In this document: positions 1-9,930 of the stretch, piece by piece | Position numbering within the stretch: the first letter of the stretch is position 1 | How the letters are laid out: every line of letters starts with the position of its first letter | NCBI RefSeq assembly: GCF_029255285.1 | Contig: NZ_JAPUVI010000089.1 | Location: 62,001-126,000, forward strand | Length of the DNA stretch: 64,000 nt | Direction of reading: 5' to 3' | Source: Accumulibacter sp. | GTDB lineage: Bacteria > Pseudomonadota > Gammaproteobacteria > Burkholderiales > Rhodocyclaceae | Program-made: the position numbers and the translations under genes | Notes under the pieces: generated by a model | Databases searched by the model: none | Told to the model about the DNA's origin: nothing | Seen by the model: only the letters and a program-made list of their open reading frames with translations

Positions 1-1
1 C

Positions 2-577
2 GTGTCCTACGACGAACTGCGGCGCTTTGTCGAGGCCGTTCCGCCGGATGTCGTGATCGTCCTCGACGAGGCCTACAATGAGTATCTGCCGCCGGGCGAG
101 CGGGTCGACACGACGGCCTGGCTGGCCGAGAGGCCGAATCTGGTGATCACCCGCACATTCTCGAAGATCTACGGCCTGGCCGGTCTGCGCGTCGGTTATG
201 CGCTGACCTCGACCGAGATCGCCGACCTCATGAACCGCGTTCGTCAGCCTTTCAACTGCAACAATCTGGCGCTCGCCGCGGCGGCGGCGGCGCTCGACGA
301 CCACGAGTTCGTCGCCCGCAGCTATGCGCTCAATCGCGCCGGTATGGAGCAGATCGTCGGCGGGCTGAAGCGACTGGGCTGCACGCACATTCCGTCGCAC
401 GGCAACTTCGTGACTTTTCGCGCCGCCGCCGCGGCGGCGGTCAATCGGCGGCTGCTCGAACGCGGCGTCATCGTGCGCCCGCTGGCCGGCTACGCCATGC
501 CCGACTGGCTGCGCGTGACGATCGGCACGGCGAGCGAGAACGCCCGCTTCCTGACCGCGCTCGAGGGATCCCTGTGA
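2..577 (+). CDS. hisC: Histidinol-phosphate aminotransferase, C-terminal part
   Basis: This is the 3' part of a fold-type I PLP aminotransferase, cut by the window edge; about half of a normal HisC (about 350 residues) is present. The reading frame runs from base 2 and the real start lies outside. The VLDEAYNEY segment and the PLP-lysine motif TRTFSKIYGLAGLRVGY (Lys about residue 55 of the fragment) are typical of HisC, and RVTIGTASENARFL near the end carries the conserved C-terminal Arg region. It transfers an amino group between glutamate and imidazole-acetol phosphate in histidine synthesis, and in many bacteria HisC-type enzymes also act on aromatic keto acids. It sits 19 bp upstream of tyrA, which fits the usual hisC-tyrA-aroA order. 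HisC is the likely call, but a general aromatic aminotransferase cannot be excluded from the fragment. Confidence 0.88.
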   Translation: MSYDELRRFVEAVPPDVVIVLDEAYNEYLPPGERVDTTAWLAERPNLVITRTFSKIYGLAGLRVGYALTSTEIADLMNRVRQPFNCNNLALAAAAAALDDHEFVARSYALNRAGMEQIVGGLKRLGCTHIPSHGNFVTFRAAAAAAVNRRLLERGVIVRPLAGYAMPDWLRVTIGTASENARFLTALEGSL

Positions 578-596
578 GCCGGCCGGCGATCGGCGG

Positions 597-1502
597 GTGC
601 CGGGAACGGCGGTTGTGAGCACGCCGCCGCGCTTCGCCAAACTGGTCGTCTTCGGCGTCGGTCTGATCGGCGGTTCCTTCGCGCTGGCGCTCCGGGCGGC
701 CGGCGAGGTCGGCGAGGTGGTCGGCTTCGGGCGCCGCCTCGGTTCGCTGACGCAGGCGCTGGAACTCGGCATTCTCGACCGCGCCGGTTTCAACGTCGGC
801 CAGGAGGTGAGCAACGCCGATCTCGTTCTGATCGCCACGCCGGTCGGTACGACACCCGAGGTGATGGCGCGCATCGTTCCTTGCCTCGGTCCGCAGACGG
901 TGGTCACCGACGCCGGCAGCACGAAGGAGGATGTCGTCGCCGCGGCGCGCGCGCACTTCGGCCAGCGGCTCGGGCAGTTCGTTCCGGCGCATCCGATCGC
1001 CGGCGCCGAGAACAGCGGCGCGCTGGCGGCGCGCGCCGATCTCTACCGCCACAAGCAGGTGGTGCTGACGCCGCTCGCCGAGAGCGATGCGGCGAGCGTC
1101 GCCCGCGTGCGCGCCGCCTGGGAGTGCTGCGGCGCGCAGGTGCGCGAGTTGTCGCCGGCCGAGCACGATCGCGTTTTCGCCGCGGTCAGCCATCTGCCGC
1201 ACCTGCTGTCCTTCGCGCTGGTGCATGAGCTGGCACGGCGCGACAACCGCGACCTGCTGTTCGCTTTCGCGGCGAGCGGTTTTCGCGACTTCACGCGCAT
1301 CGCCGCCAGCCATCCGGAAATGTGGCGCGACATCTGCTTGGCCAACCGCGGGGCACTGCTCGACGAGCTGGCGCGCTACCAGACGCAGCTCGACGAACTG
1401 CGCGATGCCCTGCAGTGCGCCGACGGTGCCCGCCTGGAGACGACTTTCGCCGTCGCCCGTGCGGCACGGCGGGCGTGGGCCGAAGGGAGGACGGACGCGT
1501 GA
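597..1502 (+). CDS. tyrA: Prephenate dehydrogenase
   Basis: Cytosolic NAD(P)-dependent enzyme that converts prephenate to 4-hydroxyphenylpyruvate for tyrosine synthesis. The N-terminal Rossmann motif [14 protein letters not shown] is at about residues 19-32, and the segments DAGSTKEDV and [10 protein letters not shown] are characteristic of the family. It has 301 codons, a normal length for a monofunctional TyrA without a chorismate mutase or ACT domain. The start is a GTG at 597; a second in-frame GTG at 615 would give a protein beginning STPPRFAK and is almost as good. The stop overlaps the GTG start of the next gene (GTGA), so the two are translationally coupled. Confidence 0.93.
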   Translation: MPGTAVVSTPPRFAKLVVFGVGLIGGSFALALRAAGEVGEVVGFGRRLGSLTQALELGILDRAGFNVGQEVSNADLVLIATPVGTTPEVMARIVPCLGPQTVVTDAGSTKEDVVAAARAHFGQRLGQFVPAHPIAGAENSGALAARADLYRHKQVVLTPLAESDAASVARVRAAWECCGAQVRELSPAEHDRVFAAVSHLPHLLSFALVHELARRDNRDLLFAFAASGFRDFTRIAASHPEMWRDICLANRGALLDELARYQTQLDELRDALQCADGARLETTFAVARAARRAWAEGRTDA

Positions 1503-3466
1503 GCACCGAACATATCGATTTGCCGCAGCTCGTCGCGGCGTGCGGCACGCTGAGTCTGCCGGGCTCGAAGAGCCTGTCCAACCGGCTGCTGCTGCTCGCC
1601 GCGCTGGCCGAAGGCGAAACCGAGCTGCACGACCTGCTGCTGTCCGACGACACGCAGCGCATGCTCGACGCGCTGGCGACGCTCGGCGTCGGCGTCGAGC
1701 GGCTGGCCGGGCGGACTTTTCGCGTGCGCGGGGTGGGCGGTGTTTTCCCGGTGCGCGAGGCCGATCTCTTCCTCGGCAACGCCGGTACCGCTTTCCGGCC
1801 GCTCACCGCGGTGCTCGCACTGGCCGGCGGGAACTACCGGCTGGCCGGTGTGGCGCGCATGCACGAACGGCCGATCGGCGACCTGGTCGATGCCTTGCGG
1901 CAGATCGGAGCCGATATGGACTACCTCGCCGAGGCCGGTTTTCCGCCGCTGGCGATCCGTCCGCCGGCGCCGGAGCGGAATGTCTCGGCCAGCGTGGTGC
2001 GCTTGCGCGGCGACGTGTCGAGCCAGTTTCTGAGCGGCCTGTTGATGGCCCTGCCCTTGCGCGCCGGCGCCACCACGGTCGAGGTGGTCGGCGAGCTGAT
2101 TTCGCAGCCTTACGTCGATCTCACGCTGGCGACGATGGCGAGTTTCGGCGTGCCGGTCGAACGCGACGGCTGGCGGCGCTTCACGGTGCCGGCCGGCAGT
2201 CGTTATCGTTCGCCGGGCCGGTTGCAGGTCGAGGGCGATGCGTCGTCGGCCTCGTATTTTCTCGCTCTCGGCGCCCTCGGCGGCGGGCCGCTGCGCGTCA
2301 CGGGGGTGGGCCGCGATTCGCTGCAGGGCGACGTGCGCTTCGCCGACGCGCTGGCGCGGATGGGCGCACGGGTGGCGGTCGGCGACCGCTGGATCGAGGC
2401 TTCGGCGCCGGCCGGCGGCGGCCGGCTGCGCGGCATGGAACTCGATTGCAATCCCATTCCGGATGCAGCGATGACGCTGGCCACGCTGGCGCTGTTCGCC
2501 GACGGCCCGACGACCTTGCGCCGTATCGCCAGTTGGCGGGTCAAGGAGACCGACCGCATCGCGGCGATGGCGTGCGAACTGCGCAAGCTCGGGGCGACGG
2601 TCGACGAAGGCGACGACTGGCTCCGCGTCTCGCCACCGCCGGCGGGGGATCTGCGGCCAGCAACGATCGATACCTACGACGACCACCGCATGGCGATGTG
2701 TTTTTCGCTTGCCGCTTTCGGCACGCCGCTGCGCATCAACGACCCGGCCACCGTCGGCAAGACCTTTCCCGACTATTTCGCGCGCTTCGTCGAGCTGACG
2801 CAGCCGGTACCGGTGGTCGCCATCGACGGCACCTCGGCCTCCGGCAAGGGGACGATCGCCGCCCGTGTGGCGGCGGCACTCGGCTGGCACTACCTCGATT
2901 CGGGCGCCCTCTACCGGCTGACCGCGCTGGCCGCCAGGCGGGCCGGCGTAGCCTGCGACGACGAAGCGGCAGTCGCGGCGATCGCCGGCCGCCTCGACGT
3001 CGAGTTTGCCGGCGACGCGATCCGGCTCGCCGGCGAGGAGGTCGGCGACGCCATCCGGCACGAGGAAATTTCCGTTGCCGCGTCGCGCGTCGCGGCGCTG
3101 CCGGCCGTGCGCGCGGCGCTGCTCTTCCGGCAGCGCGCCTTCCGTCGGCCACCGGGACTGGTCGCCGATGGACGCGACATGGGATCGGTGGTCTTCCCGG
3201 ATTCGCCGACCAAGGTCTTCCTTACCGCCAGTCTCGAAATACGCGCGATGAGGCGGCATAAGCAGTTGATCGACAAAGGAATCGCTGCTAATATTGCGGA
3301 CCTCGTGCTGGATCTGCGCGAACGCGACGAACGGGATAGCCAACGCAGCGTCGCGCCGATGCAGCAGAGTAAGGATGCCCACTTGCTCGATACGAGCGAT
3401 CTGACCATTGTCAGCGCCGTGGCACAGGTGCTCGACTGGGTCAGGGGGTGTCCGCAAAAAGGGTGA
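1499..3466 (+). CDS. aroA-cmk: Fused EPSP synthase and cytidylate kinase
   Basis: A single open frame of 655 codons joins two enzymes. Residues 1-430 are 3-phosphoshikimate 1-carboxyvinyltransferase (shikimate pathway): PGSKSLSNR at 21-29, [10 protein letters not shown] at 93-102, and TYDDHRMAM near 392-400. Residues 437-655 are CMP kinase: P-loop [10 protein letters not shown] at 443-452, then DSGALYR and [13 protein letters not shown]. The linker is only about five residues (VELTQP) and no stop separates the parts. The sum equals the two separate E. coli proteins (427 + 227), so neither domain is truncated. The GTG start overlaps the tyrA stop by 4 bp. Fused AroA/Cmk proteins are known in betaproteobacteria. 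A frameshift artefact cannot be ruled out from one sequence, but both domains are complete and in frame. Confidence 0.92.
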   Translation: MSTEHIDLPQLVAACGTLSLPGSKSLSNRLLLLAALAEGETELHDLLLSDDTQRMLDALATLGVGVERLAGRTFRVRGVGGVFPVREADLFLGNAGTAFRPLTAVLALAGGNYRLAGVARMHERPIGDLVDALRQIGADMDYLAEAGFPPLAIRPPAPERNVSASVVRLRGDVSSQFLSGLLMALPLRAGATTVEVVGELISQPYVDLTLATMASFGVPVERDGWRRFTVPAGSRYRSPGRLQVEGDASSASYFLALGALGGGPLRVTGVGRDSLQGDVRFADALARMGARVAVGDRWIEASAPAGGGRLRGMELDCNPIPDAAMTLATLALFADGPTTLRRIASWRVKETDRIAAMACELRKLGATVDEGDDWLRVSPPPAGDLRPATIDTYDDHRMAMCFSLAAFGTPLRINDPATVGKTFPDYFARFVELTQPVPVVAIDGTSASGKGTIAARVAAALGWHYLDSGALYRLTALAARRAGVACDDEAAVAAIAGRLDVEFAGDAIRLAGEEVGDAIRHEEISVAASRVAALPAVRAALLFRQRAFRRPPGLVADGRDMGSVVFPDSPTKVFLTASLEIRAMRRHKQLIDKGIAANIADLVLDLRERDERDSQRSVAPMQQSKDAHLLDTSDLTIVSAVAQVLDWVRGCPQKG

Positions 3467-3614
3467 ACGGCAGCCGCCGTTGACCGGAGGTGTCACCAGT
3501 TCGACGCGTCGTCGGCCCGGCAGCCGTTCCGCCCGGGATCAGCCGGCGCAAAGTCCTTGCTTCGCTGCGAAGTATCCGGAACGTCCGGATCTGGTGATCG
3601 TTTATCAACTCACC

Positions 3615-3628
3615 CCGCAAGCTTGCGG
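3615..3628. promoter_or_regulatory. Perfect 14-bp palindrome before rpsA
   Basis: CCGCAAGCTTGCGG is a perfect palindrome ending 18 bases before the first rpsA ATG. It sits in a 180-bp spacer between cmk and rpsA with no convincing sigma70 promoter. In RNA it could fold into a small hairpin close to the ribosome-binding region. S1 synthesis is autoregulated in E. coli through leader structure, so a translational role is possible, but this is inference. Confidence 0.3.
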
Positions 3629-3646
3629 TCAGGTAACTCACTACAT

Positions 3647-5347
3647 ATGTCAGCCAATCCCACCATGTCAGAAAGCTTCGCCGAACTTTTCGAGGAAAGC
3701 CTCGGACGCCAGGAAATGCGTCCCGGAGAGGTCATCACTGCGGAAATCGTTCGTATCGACCAGAACTTCGTCGTCGTCAACGCCGGCCTCAAGTCGGAGA
3801 GTTATATCGAGCTCGAGGAATTTCGCAACGACCAGGGCGAACTCGAGGTCAAGGTCGGCGATTTCGTCCAGGTCGCCATCGAGCAGCTCGAAAACGGTTT
3901 CGGTGAAACACGCCTGTCGCGCGACCGTGCCAAGCGCGTCGCGGCGTGGAATGCGCTCGAACAGGCGCTCAACGACGGCAGCCTCGTCGTCGGCACGATC
4001 ACCGGCAAGGTCAAGGGCGGGCTGACGGTGATGACCAACAGCGTGCGCGCCTTCCTGCCCGGCTCGCTGGTCGACATGCGCCCGGTCAAAGACACCACGC
4101 CGTACGAAGGCAAGACTTACGAATTCAAGGTCATCAAACTCGATCGCAAGCGCAACAACGTGGTGGTTTCGCGGCGCGCCGTCCTCGAAGCGAGCGTCGG
4201 CGAAGAGCGCGACGCCTTGCTGGCGGCTCTCAAGGAAGGCAGCATCGTCAAGGGCGTCGTCAAGAACATCACCGACTACGGCGCTTTCGTCGATCTGGGC
4301 GGCATCGACGGTCTGCTGCACATCACCGATCTGGCGTGGCGCCGGGTTCGTCATCCGTCCGAAGTGCTCGCGGTGGGCGACGAAGTGCAGGCCAAGATCC
4401 TCAAGTTCGACCAGGAAAAGAACCGCGTTTCGCTCGGCCTCAAGCAGCTCGGCGAGGATCCGTGGGTTGGCATCTCGCGTCGTTATCCGCCGACCACCCG
4501 CCTCTTCGGCAAGGTCACCAACCTCACCGACTACGGCGCGTTCGTCGAGATCGAGCAGGGCATCGAGGGTCTGGTGCATGTTTCCGAGATGGACTGGACG
4601 AACAAGAACGTCCATCCGTCCAAGGTCGTCCAACTGGGCGACGAGGTCGAAGTGATGATCCTCGAGATCGACGAAGACCGGCGGCGGATTTCTCTGGGCA
4701 TGAAGCAGTGCGCCGCCAATCCTTGGGACGACTTCTCGATGAACTACAAGAAGGGCGACCGGGTGCGCGGTGCGATCAAGTCGATCACCGACTTCGGCGT
4801 CTTCATCGGCCTGCCCGGCGGCATCGACGGCCTGGTGCATCTGTCCGACCTGTCGTGGTCGCTGCCCGGCGAGGAAGCCATCCGCAACTTCCGCAAAGGC
4901 GACGAGGTCGACGCGGTCGTGCTCGCCATCGATACCGACAAGGAGCGGATTTCGCTCGGCATCAAGCAACTCGACGGCGACCCCTACACCAGCTACATCG
5001 CGACGCACGACAAGAACAGCATCGTGCGCGGCGTCGTCAAGTCGGTCGACGCGCGCGGTGCGGTGGTCATGCTCGACGGCGACATCGAAGCGTATTTGCG
5101 CGCTTCCGAAGTCTCGCGCGAGCGGATCGACGATCTGACGCGGGTGTACAAGGAAGGCGACGCGATCGAGGCGATGATCATCAACATCGACCGCAAGACA
5201 CGTTCGATCAGCCTGTCGATCAAGGCCAGGGAGCAGGCCGAGCAGCACGAGGCGATGCAGAAGCTGTCGGCCGACAGTAGCGGCGCCAGCTCGGGTACCA
5301 CGAATCTCGGTGCCCTGCTGAAAGCCAAGCTGAACAATCCGCAGTAA
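3647..5347 (+). CDS. rpsA: 30S ribosomal protein S1
   Basis: S1 binds mRNA on the 30S subunit and helps initiation on structured or weak Shine-Dalgarno leaders. From the ATG at 3647 the protein has 566 residues (E. coli 557) with six S1 RNA-binding repeats. Repeats 3-6 show the usual pattern [45 protein letters not shown] and so on. The N-terminal [13 protein letters not shown] block starts at a second in-frame ATG (3665), which matches the E. coli start, so six extra residues may or may not be made. It lies downstream of cmk, as in E. coli, and 9 bp before ihfB, with which it is probably co-transcribed. Confidence 0.97.
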   Translation: MSANPTMSESFAELFEESLGRQEMRPGEVITAEIVRIDQNFVVVNAGLKSESYIELEEFRNDQGELEVKVGDFVQVAIEQLENGFGETRLSRDRAKRVAAWNALEQALNDGSLVVGTITGKVKGGLTVMTNSVRAFLPGSLVDMRPVKDTTPYEGKTYEFKVIKLDRKRNNVVVSRRAVLEASVGEERDALLAALKEGSIVKGVVKNITDYGAFVDLGGIDGLLHITDLAWRRVRHPSEVLAVGDEVQAKILKFDQEKNRVSLGLKQLGEDPWVGISRRYPPTTRLFGKVTNLTDYGAFVEIEQGIEGLVHVSEMDWTNKNVHPSKVVQLGDEVEVMILEIDEDRRRISLGMKQCAANPWDDFSMNYKKGDRVRGAIKSITDFGVFIGLPGGIDGLVHLSDLSWSLPGEEAIRNFRKGDEVDAVVLAIDTDKERISLGIKQLDGDPYTSYIATHDKNSIVRGVVKSVDARGAVVMLDGDIEAYLRASEVSRERIDDLTRVYKEGDAIEAMIINIDRKTRSISLSIKAREQAEQHEAMQKLSADSSGASSGTTNLGALLKAKLNNPQ

Positions 5348-5356
5348 GGCCGAGCG

Positions 5357-5650
5357 ATGACCAAGTCGGATCTCATCGCCCAATTGGCCGAGCGCTTCCC
5401 GCAACTGGTCGCCAAGGACGCGGACCTGTCGGTCAAGATGATTCTCGAGGCGATGGCGGACGCCCTGTCGAGGGGCGACCGCATCGAGATCCGCGGATTC
5501 GGCAGCTTTGGCTTGAACTACCGGCCGCCGCGCGTCGGGCGTAACCCGAAGTCGGGGGAAAGGGTCGATGTCCCCGAAAAATGGGTACCGCATTTCAAGG
5601 CCGGCAAGGAATTGCGGGAGCGCGTCGATGGCTCCGTGGAATCTCACTGA
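5357..5650 (+). CDS. ihfB: Integration host factor beta subunit
   Basis: This is a 97-residue HU/IHF-family protein that pairs with IhfA to bend [15 protein letters not shown] at the start, [18 protein letters not shown] (beta arm with the minor-groove loop) and [15 protein letters not shown] are diagnostic. The position directly behind rpsA (spacer 9 bp) is the classical rpsA-ihfB order and separates it from HU. A strong intrinsic terminator follows, so rpsA-ihfB probably ends a transcript. Confidence 0.97.
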   Translation: MTKSDLIAQLAERFPQLVAKDADLSVKMILEAMADALSRGDRIEIRGFGSFGLNYRPPRVGRNPKSGERVDVPEKWVPHFKAGKELRERVDGSVESH

Positions 5651-5674
5651 GTGATCGGCCGGTAAGGGTCGAGG

Positions 5675-5700
5675 ACGGGCGGCACGATGCCGCCCGTTTT
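5675..5700 (+). terminator. Rho-independent terminator after ihfB
   Basis: A perfect 9-bp GC-rich stem, ACGGGCGGC pairing with GCCGCCCGT, with a 5-base loop (ACGAT) ends in a short T run (TTTT). It lies 24 bp behind the ihfB stop and isolates rpsA-ihfB from lapB. Confidence 0.85.
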
Positions 5701-5833
5701 CCTGTCGGGGAATCGATTGGTGCGTGCAGCGCCGTGGGCTTCGAGGCTTCTCCGGGTCGTTTTCGCCAGCGAGAACGCCGGTCCGCCGTCCCCGCGCGCC
5801 TGTCTCGGCATCGCGTTCCGGAAAGCGTGACCA

Positions 5834-7003
5834 ATGGTTGACTTCGAGTACTGGCAGCTACTGCTGTTCCCGCTCTTCTTCGGACTCGGCTGGGCGGCGG
5901 CGCGCGTCGATATCCGGCATCTGGTCAAGGAGTCGCGAGCACTGCCGCGTTCGTATTTCCAGGGGCTCAATTTTTTGCTCAACGAGCAGCCGGATCGTGC
6001 GATCGAAGCCTTCGTCGAGGCGGTCAGGGTGGACCCGGAGACGATCGAGCTGCATTTCGCCCTGGGCAGCCTCTTTCGCCGGCGCGGCGAAACCGAGCGC
6101 GCCATCCGCATGCACCAGAATCTGCTCGAACGCGAGGATCTGAAACAGGATCTCAAACTGCAGGCGCTGGCCGAACTCGGCCAGGACTATCTGAAGGCCG
6201 GACTGCTCGACCGGGCCGAGGAGATTTTCGACAAGCTGCGCCACTCGGATCTGGCGGAAGAAGCCAAGCGCAAGCTGCTGGAGATCTATCAACTGGAAAA
6301 GGATTGGGAAAAGGCGATCGCCATCGCTTCGGAGTTGCCGGACTTCGCTTCGCACAAGGAGATCGCCGAGTACCATTGCGAACTGGCCGCCGCCGAGATC
6401 ATCCGTTCGCGCCGCGACCTGGCGGCCAATCATCTACAGACCGCCCTCGAGCGTAACCGTAAGTGTGTGCGGGCGAGCCTGCTGCAAGGCGACATCGATT
6501 TTCAACAGGAGCGTTTCGCGGCGGCGATCGAATCCTGGCAGCGCATCGAACAGCAGGAACCGACCTATCTGGCACTCGTCGCGCAACGCCTGCTCGAAGC
6601 CTTTCGCAAGCTGGACCGGCGCGAGGAGGGGCTGCAACTCCTGCGTGGCTATCTCGAGCGTTATCCGTCGCTCGACCTGCTCGACGTGGTGTTCCAACTG
6701 GTGCTCGAAGCCGACGGGCCCGAGGCGGCGTACCGGCTGGTGCGCGACGAATTGAAGCGCAATCCGACACTTCTCGGCTTCGACAAGTTGCTGGAAGCCA
6801 GGATGTTGTTCGCCTCGACCGAGCATCGTCCCGATCTCGACCTGGCGAAGGGCATCGTGCAGGGCTATACGCGGCGCCTGGCGCGCTATCGGTGCGATAA
6901 TTGCGGCTTCAAGGCGCGCCAGTTCTACTGGCGCTGCCCGGCTTGCGGCGGCTGGGAGACCTATTCGCCCAAACGCACCGAAGAGTTCGACCTGACACCT
7001 TAG
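5834..7003 (+). CDS. lapB: Lipopolysaccharide assembly protein LapB
   Basis: LapB (YciM) is an inner-membrane-anchored cytoplasmic TPR protein that helps FtsH degrade LpxC and so limits lipid A synthesis. The 389-residue length equals that of the E. coli protein. One N-terminal membrane helix (about 6-22) is followed by TPR repeats, and the C-terminal rubredoxin-like zinc knuckle is intact: Cys354, Cys357, Cys368 and Cys371 in CDNCGF and CPACGG. The start ATG is the first in frame. Its usual partner lapA is not found upstream: only 183 bp, containing a terminator, separate it from ihfB. Confidence 0.94.
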   Translation: MVDFEYWQLLLFPLFFGLGWAAARVDIRHLVKESRALPRSYFQGLNFLLNEQPDRAIEAFVEAVRVDPETIELHFALGSLFRRRGETERAIRMHQNLLEREDLKQDLKLQALAELGQDYLKAGLLDRAEEIFDKLRHSDLAEEAKRKLLEIYQLEKDWEKAIAIASELPDFASHKEIAEYHCELAAAEIIRSRRDLAANHLQTALERNRKCVRASLLQGDIDFQQERFAAAIESWQRIEQQEPTYLALVAQRLLEAFRKLDRREEGLQLLRGYLERYPSLDLLDVVFQLVLEADGPEAAYRLVRDELKRNPTLLGFDKLLEARMLFASTEHRPDLDLAKGIVQGYTRRLARYRCDNCGFKARQFYWRCPACGGWETYSPKRTEEFDLTP

Positions 7004-7086
7004 GAATCCCATGTTCGCCGTTCATCCGTTTGGCCGCCGCGGTGCCGGTCGCCCGCCCGGTGCGCCGGGTTTCGGGAGCGCCACCG

Positions 7087-8019
7087 ATGCCGCTGCCTGA
7101 CTTGTCGGCCAGCAGACTGCTGGTGGTCGGCGACGTGATGCTCGATCGCTACTGGTTCGGCGATGTGGCACGCATCTCGCCCGAGGCCCCGGTGGCGGTG
7201 GTCAAGGTCCAGCGTTGCGAGGAGCGCCCGGGGGGGGCCGCCAATGTGGCGCGCAACATCGCCTCCCTTGGCGCGCGCGTTGGCCTGCTCTCGGTTGTCG
7301 GCGACGACGAAGCGGGACGCAGCCTGCTGGCGCTGCTCGCCGCGAGCGGAATCGATGTCAGCCTGCACGTCGACGCGGCGATCAGCACGACCGTCAAATT
7401 GCGCGTCATCGGGCGCCAGCAGCAACTGTTGCGCATCGATTTCGAAACCTCGCCGTCGCACGAGGTTCTACGCGCCAAATTGCATGAATTCAAGACGCGC
7501 CTCGCCGATTGCGACGCCGTAATCCTGTCCGACTACGGTAAAGGCGGCCTGACGCATATCGGCGAGATGATCCGTCTGGCACGCGACGCTGGCAAGAAGG
7601 TGCTGGTCGACCCCAAGGGCGACGACTTCTCGAAGTATGCCGGCGCCACCGTGGTGACGCCGAACCGTGCCGAGTTGCGGGCCGTCGTCGGTCGCTGGCA
7701 CGATGAGGCCGAACTGGCGCGCAAGGCCGAGGCGTTGCGCGGCGACTTGGGGCTCGAGGCCCTGCTGGTGACGCGCTCGGAGGAAGGGATGTCGCTCTTT
7801 CATGCCGGCGGCGCCTGGCACGAAACCGCCGTGGCGCGCGAGGTGTTCGACGTTTCGGGGGCTGGCGACACGGTCATCGCCTCGCTCGCCGTGATGCTGG
7901 CCGGTGGGGCTTCCTGGGGAGAAGCGGTGCATGCGGCGAATGTCGCCGCCGGTGTGGTGGTTGGCAAGCTCGGAACCGCGGTGGTCAGTCGCGACGAGCT
8001 TGCCGCGGCCTTGATGTGA
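7087..8019 (+). CDS. rfaE1: D-glycero-beta-D-manno-heptose-7-phosphate kinase
   Basis: PfkB/ribokinase-family enzyme of ADP-heptose synthesis; it phosphorylates heptose 7-phosphate at C1 for the LPS inner core. The frame from the ATG at 7087 has 310 codons and only the kinase domain. [16 protein letters not shown] (about 48-63) binds sugar, and [14 protein letters not shown] near the end carries the catalytic Asp. The cytidylyltransferase half seen in E. coli HldE is absent, so a separate rfaE2/hldC is expected elsewhere. rfaD follows with 7 bp between, so the two heptose genes form an operon. Confidence 0.93.
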   Translation: MPLPDLSASRLLVVGDVMLDRYWFGDVARISPEAPVAVVKVQRCEERPGGAANVARNIASLGARVGLLSVVGDDEAGRSLLALLAASGIDVSLHVDAAISTTVKLRVIGRQQQLLRIDFETSPSHEVLRAKLHEFKTRLADCDAVILSDYGKGGLTHIGEMIRLARDAGKKVLVDPKGDDFSKYAGATVVTPNRAELRAVVGRWHDEAELARKAEALRGDLGLEALLVTRSEEGMSLFHAGGAWHETAVAREVFDVSGAGDTVIASLAVMLAGGASWGEAVHAANVAAGVVVGKLGTAVVSRDELAAALM

Positions 8020-8026
8020 GGTGAGC

Positions 8027-9031
8027 ATGTACATGATCGTTACTGGCGCGGCCGGTTTCATCGGCTCGAATCTGGTGCGCGCGCTCAACGAACGCGGTGT
8101 GCGCAAGATCATCGCGGTCGACAATCTGACGCGAGCCGACAAGTTCAGGAACCTGGTCGACTGCGAAATCGCCGACTATGTCGACAAGGCGGAATTCCTC
8201 GACCGACTGATGGCCGGTGACTTCGACGGCGATGTCGAGGCCGTTTTTCATCAGGGCGCGTGTTCGGATACGCTGGAGAGCGACGGCCGCTACATGATGG
8301 ACAACAACTACCGCTACTCGCTGGCCATCCTCGACTGGTGCCTCGACCAGGAAGTCCCCTTGCTCTACGCGTCGAGTGCGGCGACCTACGGCGGTGGCGG
8401 CGTTTTCCGCGAAGAACGGCAGTGCGAGTCGCCGCTCAACGTCTACGGGTATTCCAAGTTTCTCTTCGACCAGATCGTTCGCCGGCGTCTGGCGGAAATC
8501 GGTTCCTTCAATTCGCAGGTCGTCGGTTTTCGCTACTTCAACGTCTATGGACCGCGCGAGTCGCACAAGGCGCGCATGGCGTCGGTCGCCTTCCATCACT
8601 ACCATCAGTTTCGAACGCGTGGGAAAGTAAGCTTGTTCGAAGGCTGCGACGGCTACGCGGCCGGCGAACAGCGGCGTGATTTCGTTTTCGTCGGCGATGT
8701 GGCGCGGGTCAACCTCCACTTCCTCGATCACCCCGAGAAATCGGGGATTTTCAACGTCGGCACCGGTCGGGCGCAGAGCTTCAACGAACTGGCAGCGGCC
8801 AACGTCAACGCCTGCCGCGCACTGAACGATCAGCCGCCGCTGCCGCTCGGCGAACTCGTGCGGCAGGGGCTGATCGAATACATTCCGTTTCCGGCCGAAC
8901 TCAGGGGCAAGTACCAGAGTTTCACCGAGGCCGACCTGTCGAAGCTGCGCAAGGCTGGCTACGAGGCGTCCTTCACCGGCGTCGAGGAGGGCGTGGCGCA
9001 GTACGTCCATTGGTTGAAAGAGCATGGATAA
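8027..9031 (+). CDS. rfaD: ADP-L-glycero-D-manno-heptose 6-epimerase
   Basis: SDR-family epimerase for the last step of ADP-L-glycero-heptose synthesis in the cytosol. NADP-binding motif [10 protein letters not shown] is at residues 5-14, YGYSKFLFD contains the Tyr-x3-Lys pair, and [10 protein letters not shown] follows. The length of 334 residues is normal (E. coli 310). The ATG at 8027 is preferred over the GTG at 8021 because an AGGTGAG Shine-Dalgarno directly precedes it. The 3' end overlaps the cysM start by 8 bp. Confidence 0.95.
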   Translation: MYMIVTGAAGFIGSNLVRALNERGVRKIIAVDNLTRADKFRNLVDCEIADYVDKAEFLDRLMAGDFDGDVEAVFHQGACSDTLESDGRYMMDNNYRYSLAILDWCLDQEVPLLYASSAATYGGGGVFREERQCESPLNVYGYSKFLFDQIVRRRLAEIGSFNSQVVGFRYFNVYGPRESHKARMASVAFHHYHQFRTRGKVSLFEGCDGYAAGEQRRDFVFVGDVARVNLHFLDHPEKSGIFNVGTGRAQSFNELAAANVNACRALNDQPPLPLGELVRQGLIEYIPFPAELRGKYQSFTEADLSKLRKAGYEASFTGVEEGVAQYVHWLKEHG

Positions 9032-9923
9032 GACGCTCGAAGACTATGTCGGCGCGACGCCGCTGGTGCGGCTGCAGCGTCTCCCGGGAGCGCTCGGCGA
9101 AGCGCGCGGCAACCGCCTCCTGGTCAAGCTCGAGGGCAACAACCCGGCCGGTTCGGTGAAGGACAGACCGGCGCTGTCGATGATCGTGCGCGCCGAGCGA
9201 CGTGGCGACATCAAGCCCGGCGACACGCTGATCGAGGCCACTTCAGGCAATACCGGGATCGCGCTGGCGATGGCGGCGGCCGTGCGCGGTTACCGGATGA
9301 TTCTCGTCATGCCGGAGAACCAGAGCGCCGAACGGCGGCAGACGATGCAGGCTTTTGGCGCCGAACTGGTCTTGACGCCACGCGAGGGAAGCATGGAACT
9401 GGCGCGCGACGTCGCCGAGGCGATGCGCAACGAGGGGCGCGGCATCATCCTCGATCAATTTGCCAACCCGGACAATCCGCTGGCGCACTACGAGGGTACG
9501 GGCCCCGAACTGTGGCATCAGACGGCGGGACGACTGACGCATTTCGTCAGCAGCATGGGGACGACCGGAACGATCATGGGGGTTTCGCGCTACCTCAAGG
9601 AACGTCAGCCGGCGATCTGCATCGTCGGTTGCCAGCCGGCGGACGGCTCGCAGATTCCCGGTATCCGGAAGTGGCCGGAAGCCTACCTGCCGAAAATCTT
9701 TGACCGCCGGCTGGTCGATCGCATCGAATCGGTAGCCCAGGACGAGGCCGAGGAGATGACTCGTCGCCTGGCCCGCGAGGAAGGTATTTTCGCCGGCATC
9801 TCCTCCGGCGGCGCGCTGGTCGTCGCCCTGCGCCTGGCGGCCGAAGTCGATAACGCGACCATCGTCAGCATCGTCTGCGATCGCGGCGACCGCTATCTCT
9901 CGACCGGGGTCTTTCCGGCTTGA
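9024..9923 (+). CDS. cysM: Cysteine synthase B
   Basis: PLP-dependent O-acetylserine sulfhydrylase; the CysM type can also use thiosulfate. The PLP lysine is Lys46 in [21 protein letters not shown] binds the substrate carboxylate, and [13 protein letters not shown] binds the PLP phosphate. With 299 residues it is short, as CysM is compared with CysK, and the start [17 protein letters not shown] is CysM-like. The gene overlaps rfaD by 8 bp, an association common in betaproteobacteria. Confidence 0.93.
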   Translation: MDKTLEDYVGATPLVRLQRLPGALGEARGNRLLVKLEGNNPAGSVKDRPALSMIVRAERRGDIKPGDTLIEATSGNTGIALAMAAAVRGYRMILVMPENQSAERRQTMQAFGAELVLTPREGSMELARDVAEAMRNEGRGIILDQFANPDNPLAHYEGTGPELWHQTAGRLTHFVSSMGTTGTIMGVSRYLKERQPAICIVGCQPADGSQIPGIRKWPEAYLPKIFDRRLVDRIESVAQDEAEEMTRRLAREEGIFAGISSGGALVVALRLAAEVDNATIVSIVCDRGDRYLSTGVFPA

Positions 9924-9930
9924 ATTGGCG

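Noticed and set aside
1087-3261. 724-codon plus-strand frame across tyrA and aroA
   Set aside because: Arg/Ala-rich shadow without motifs; the true frames carry catalytic residues.
3668-5647. Long minus-strand open frame opposite rpsA
   Set aside because: High-GC shadow frame; rpsA has clear S1 repeats and the shadow has no recognisable domain.
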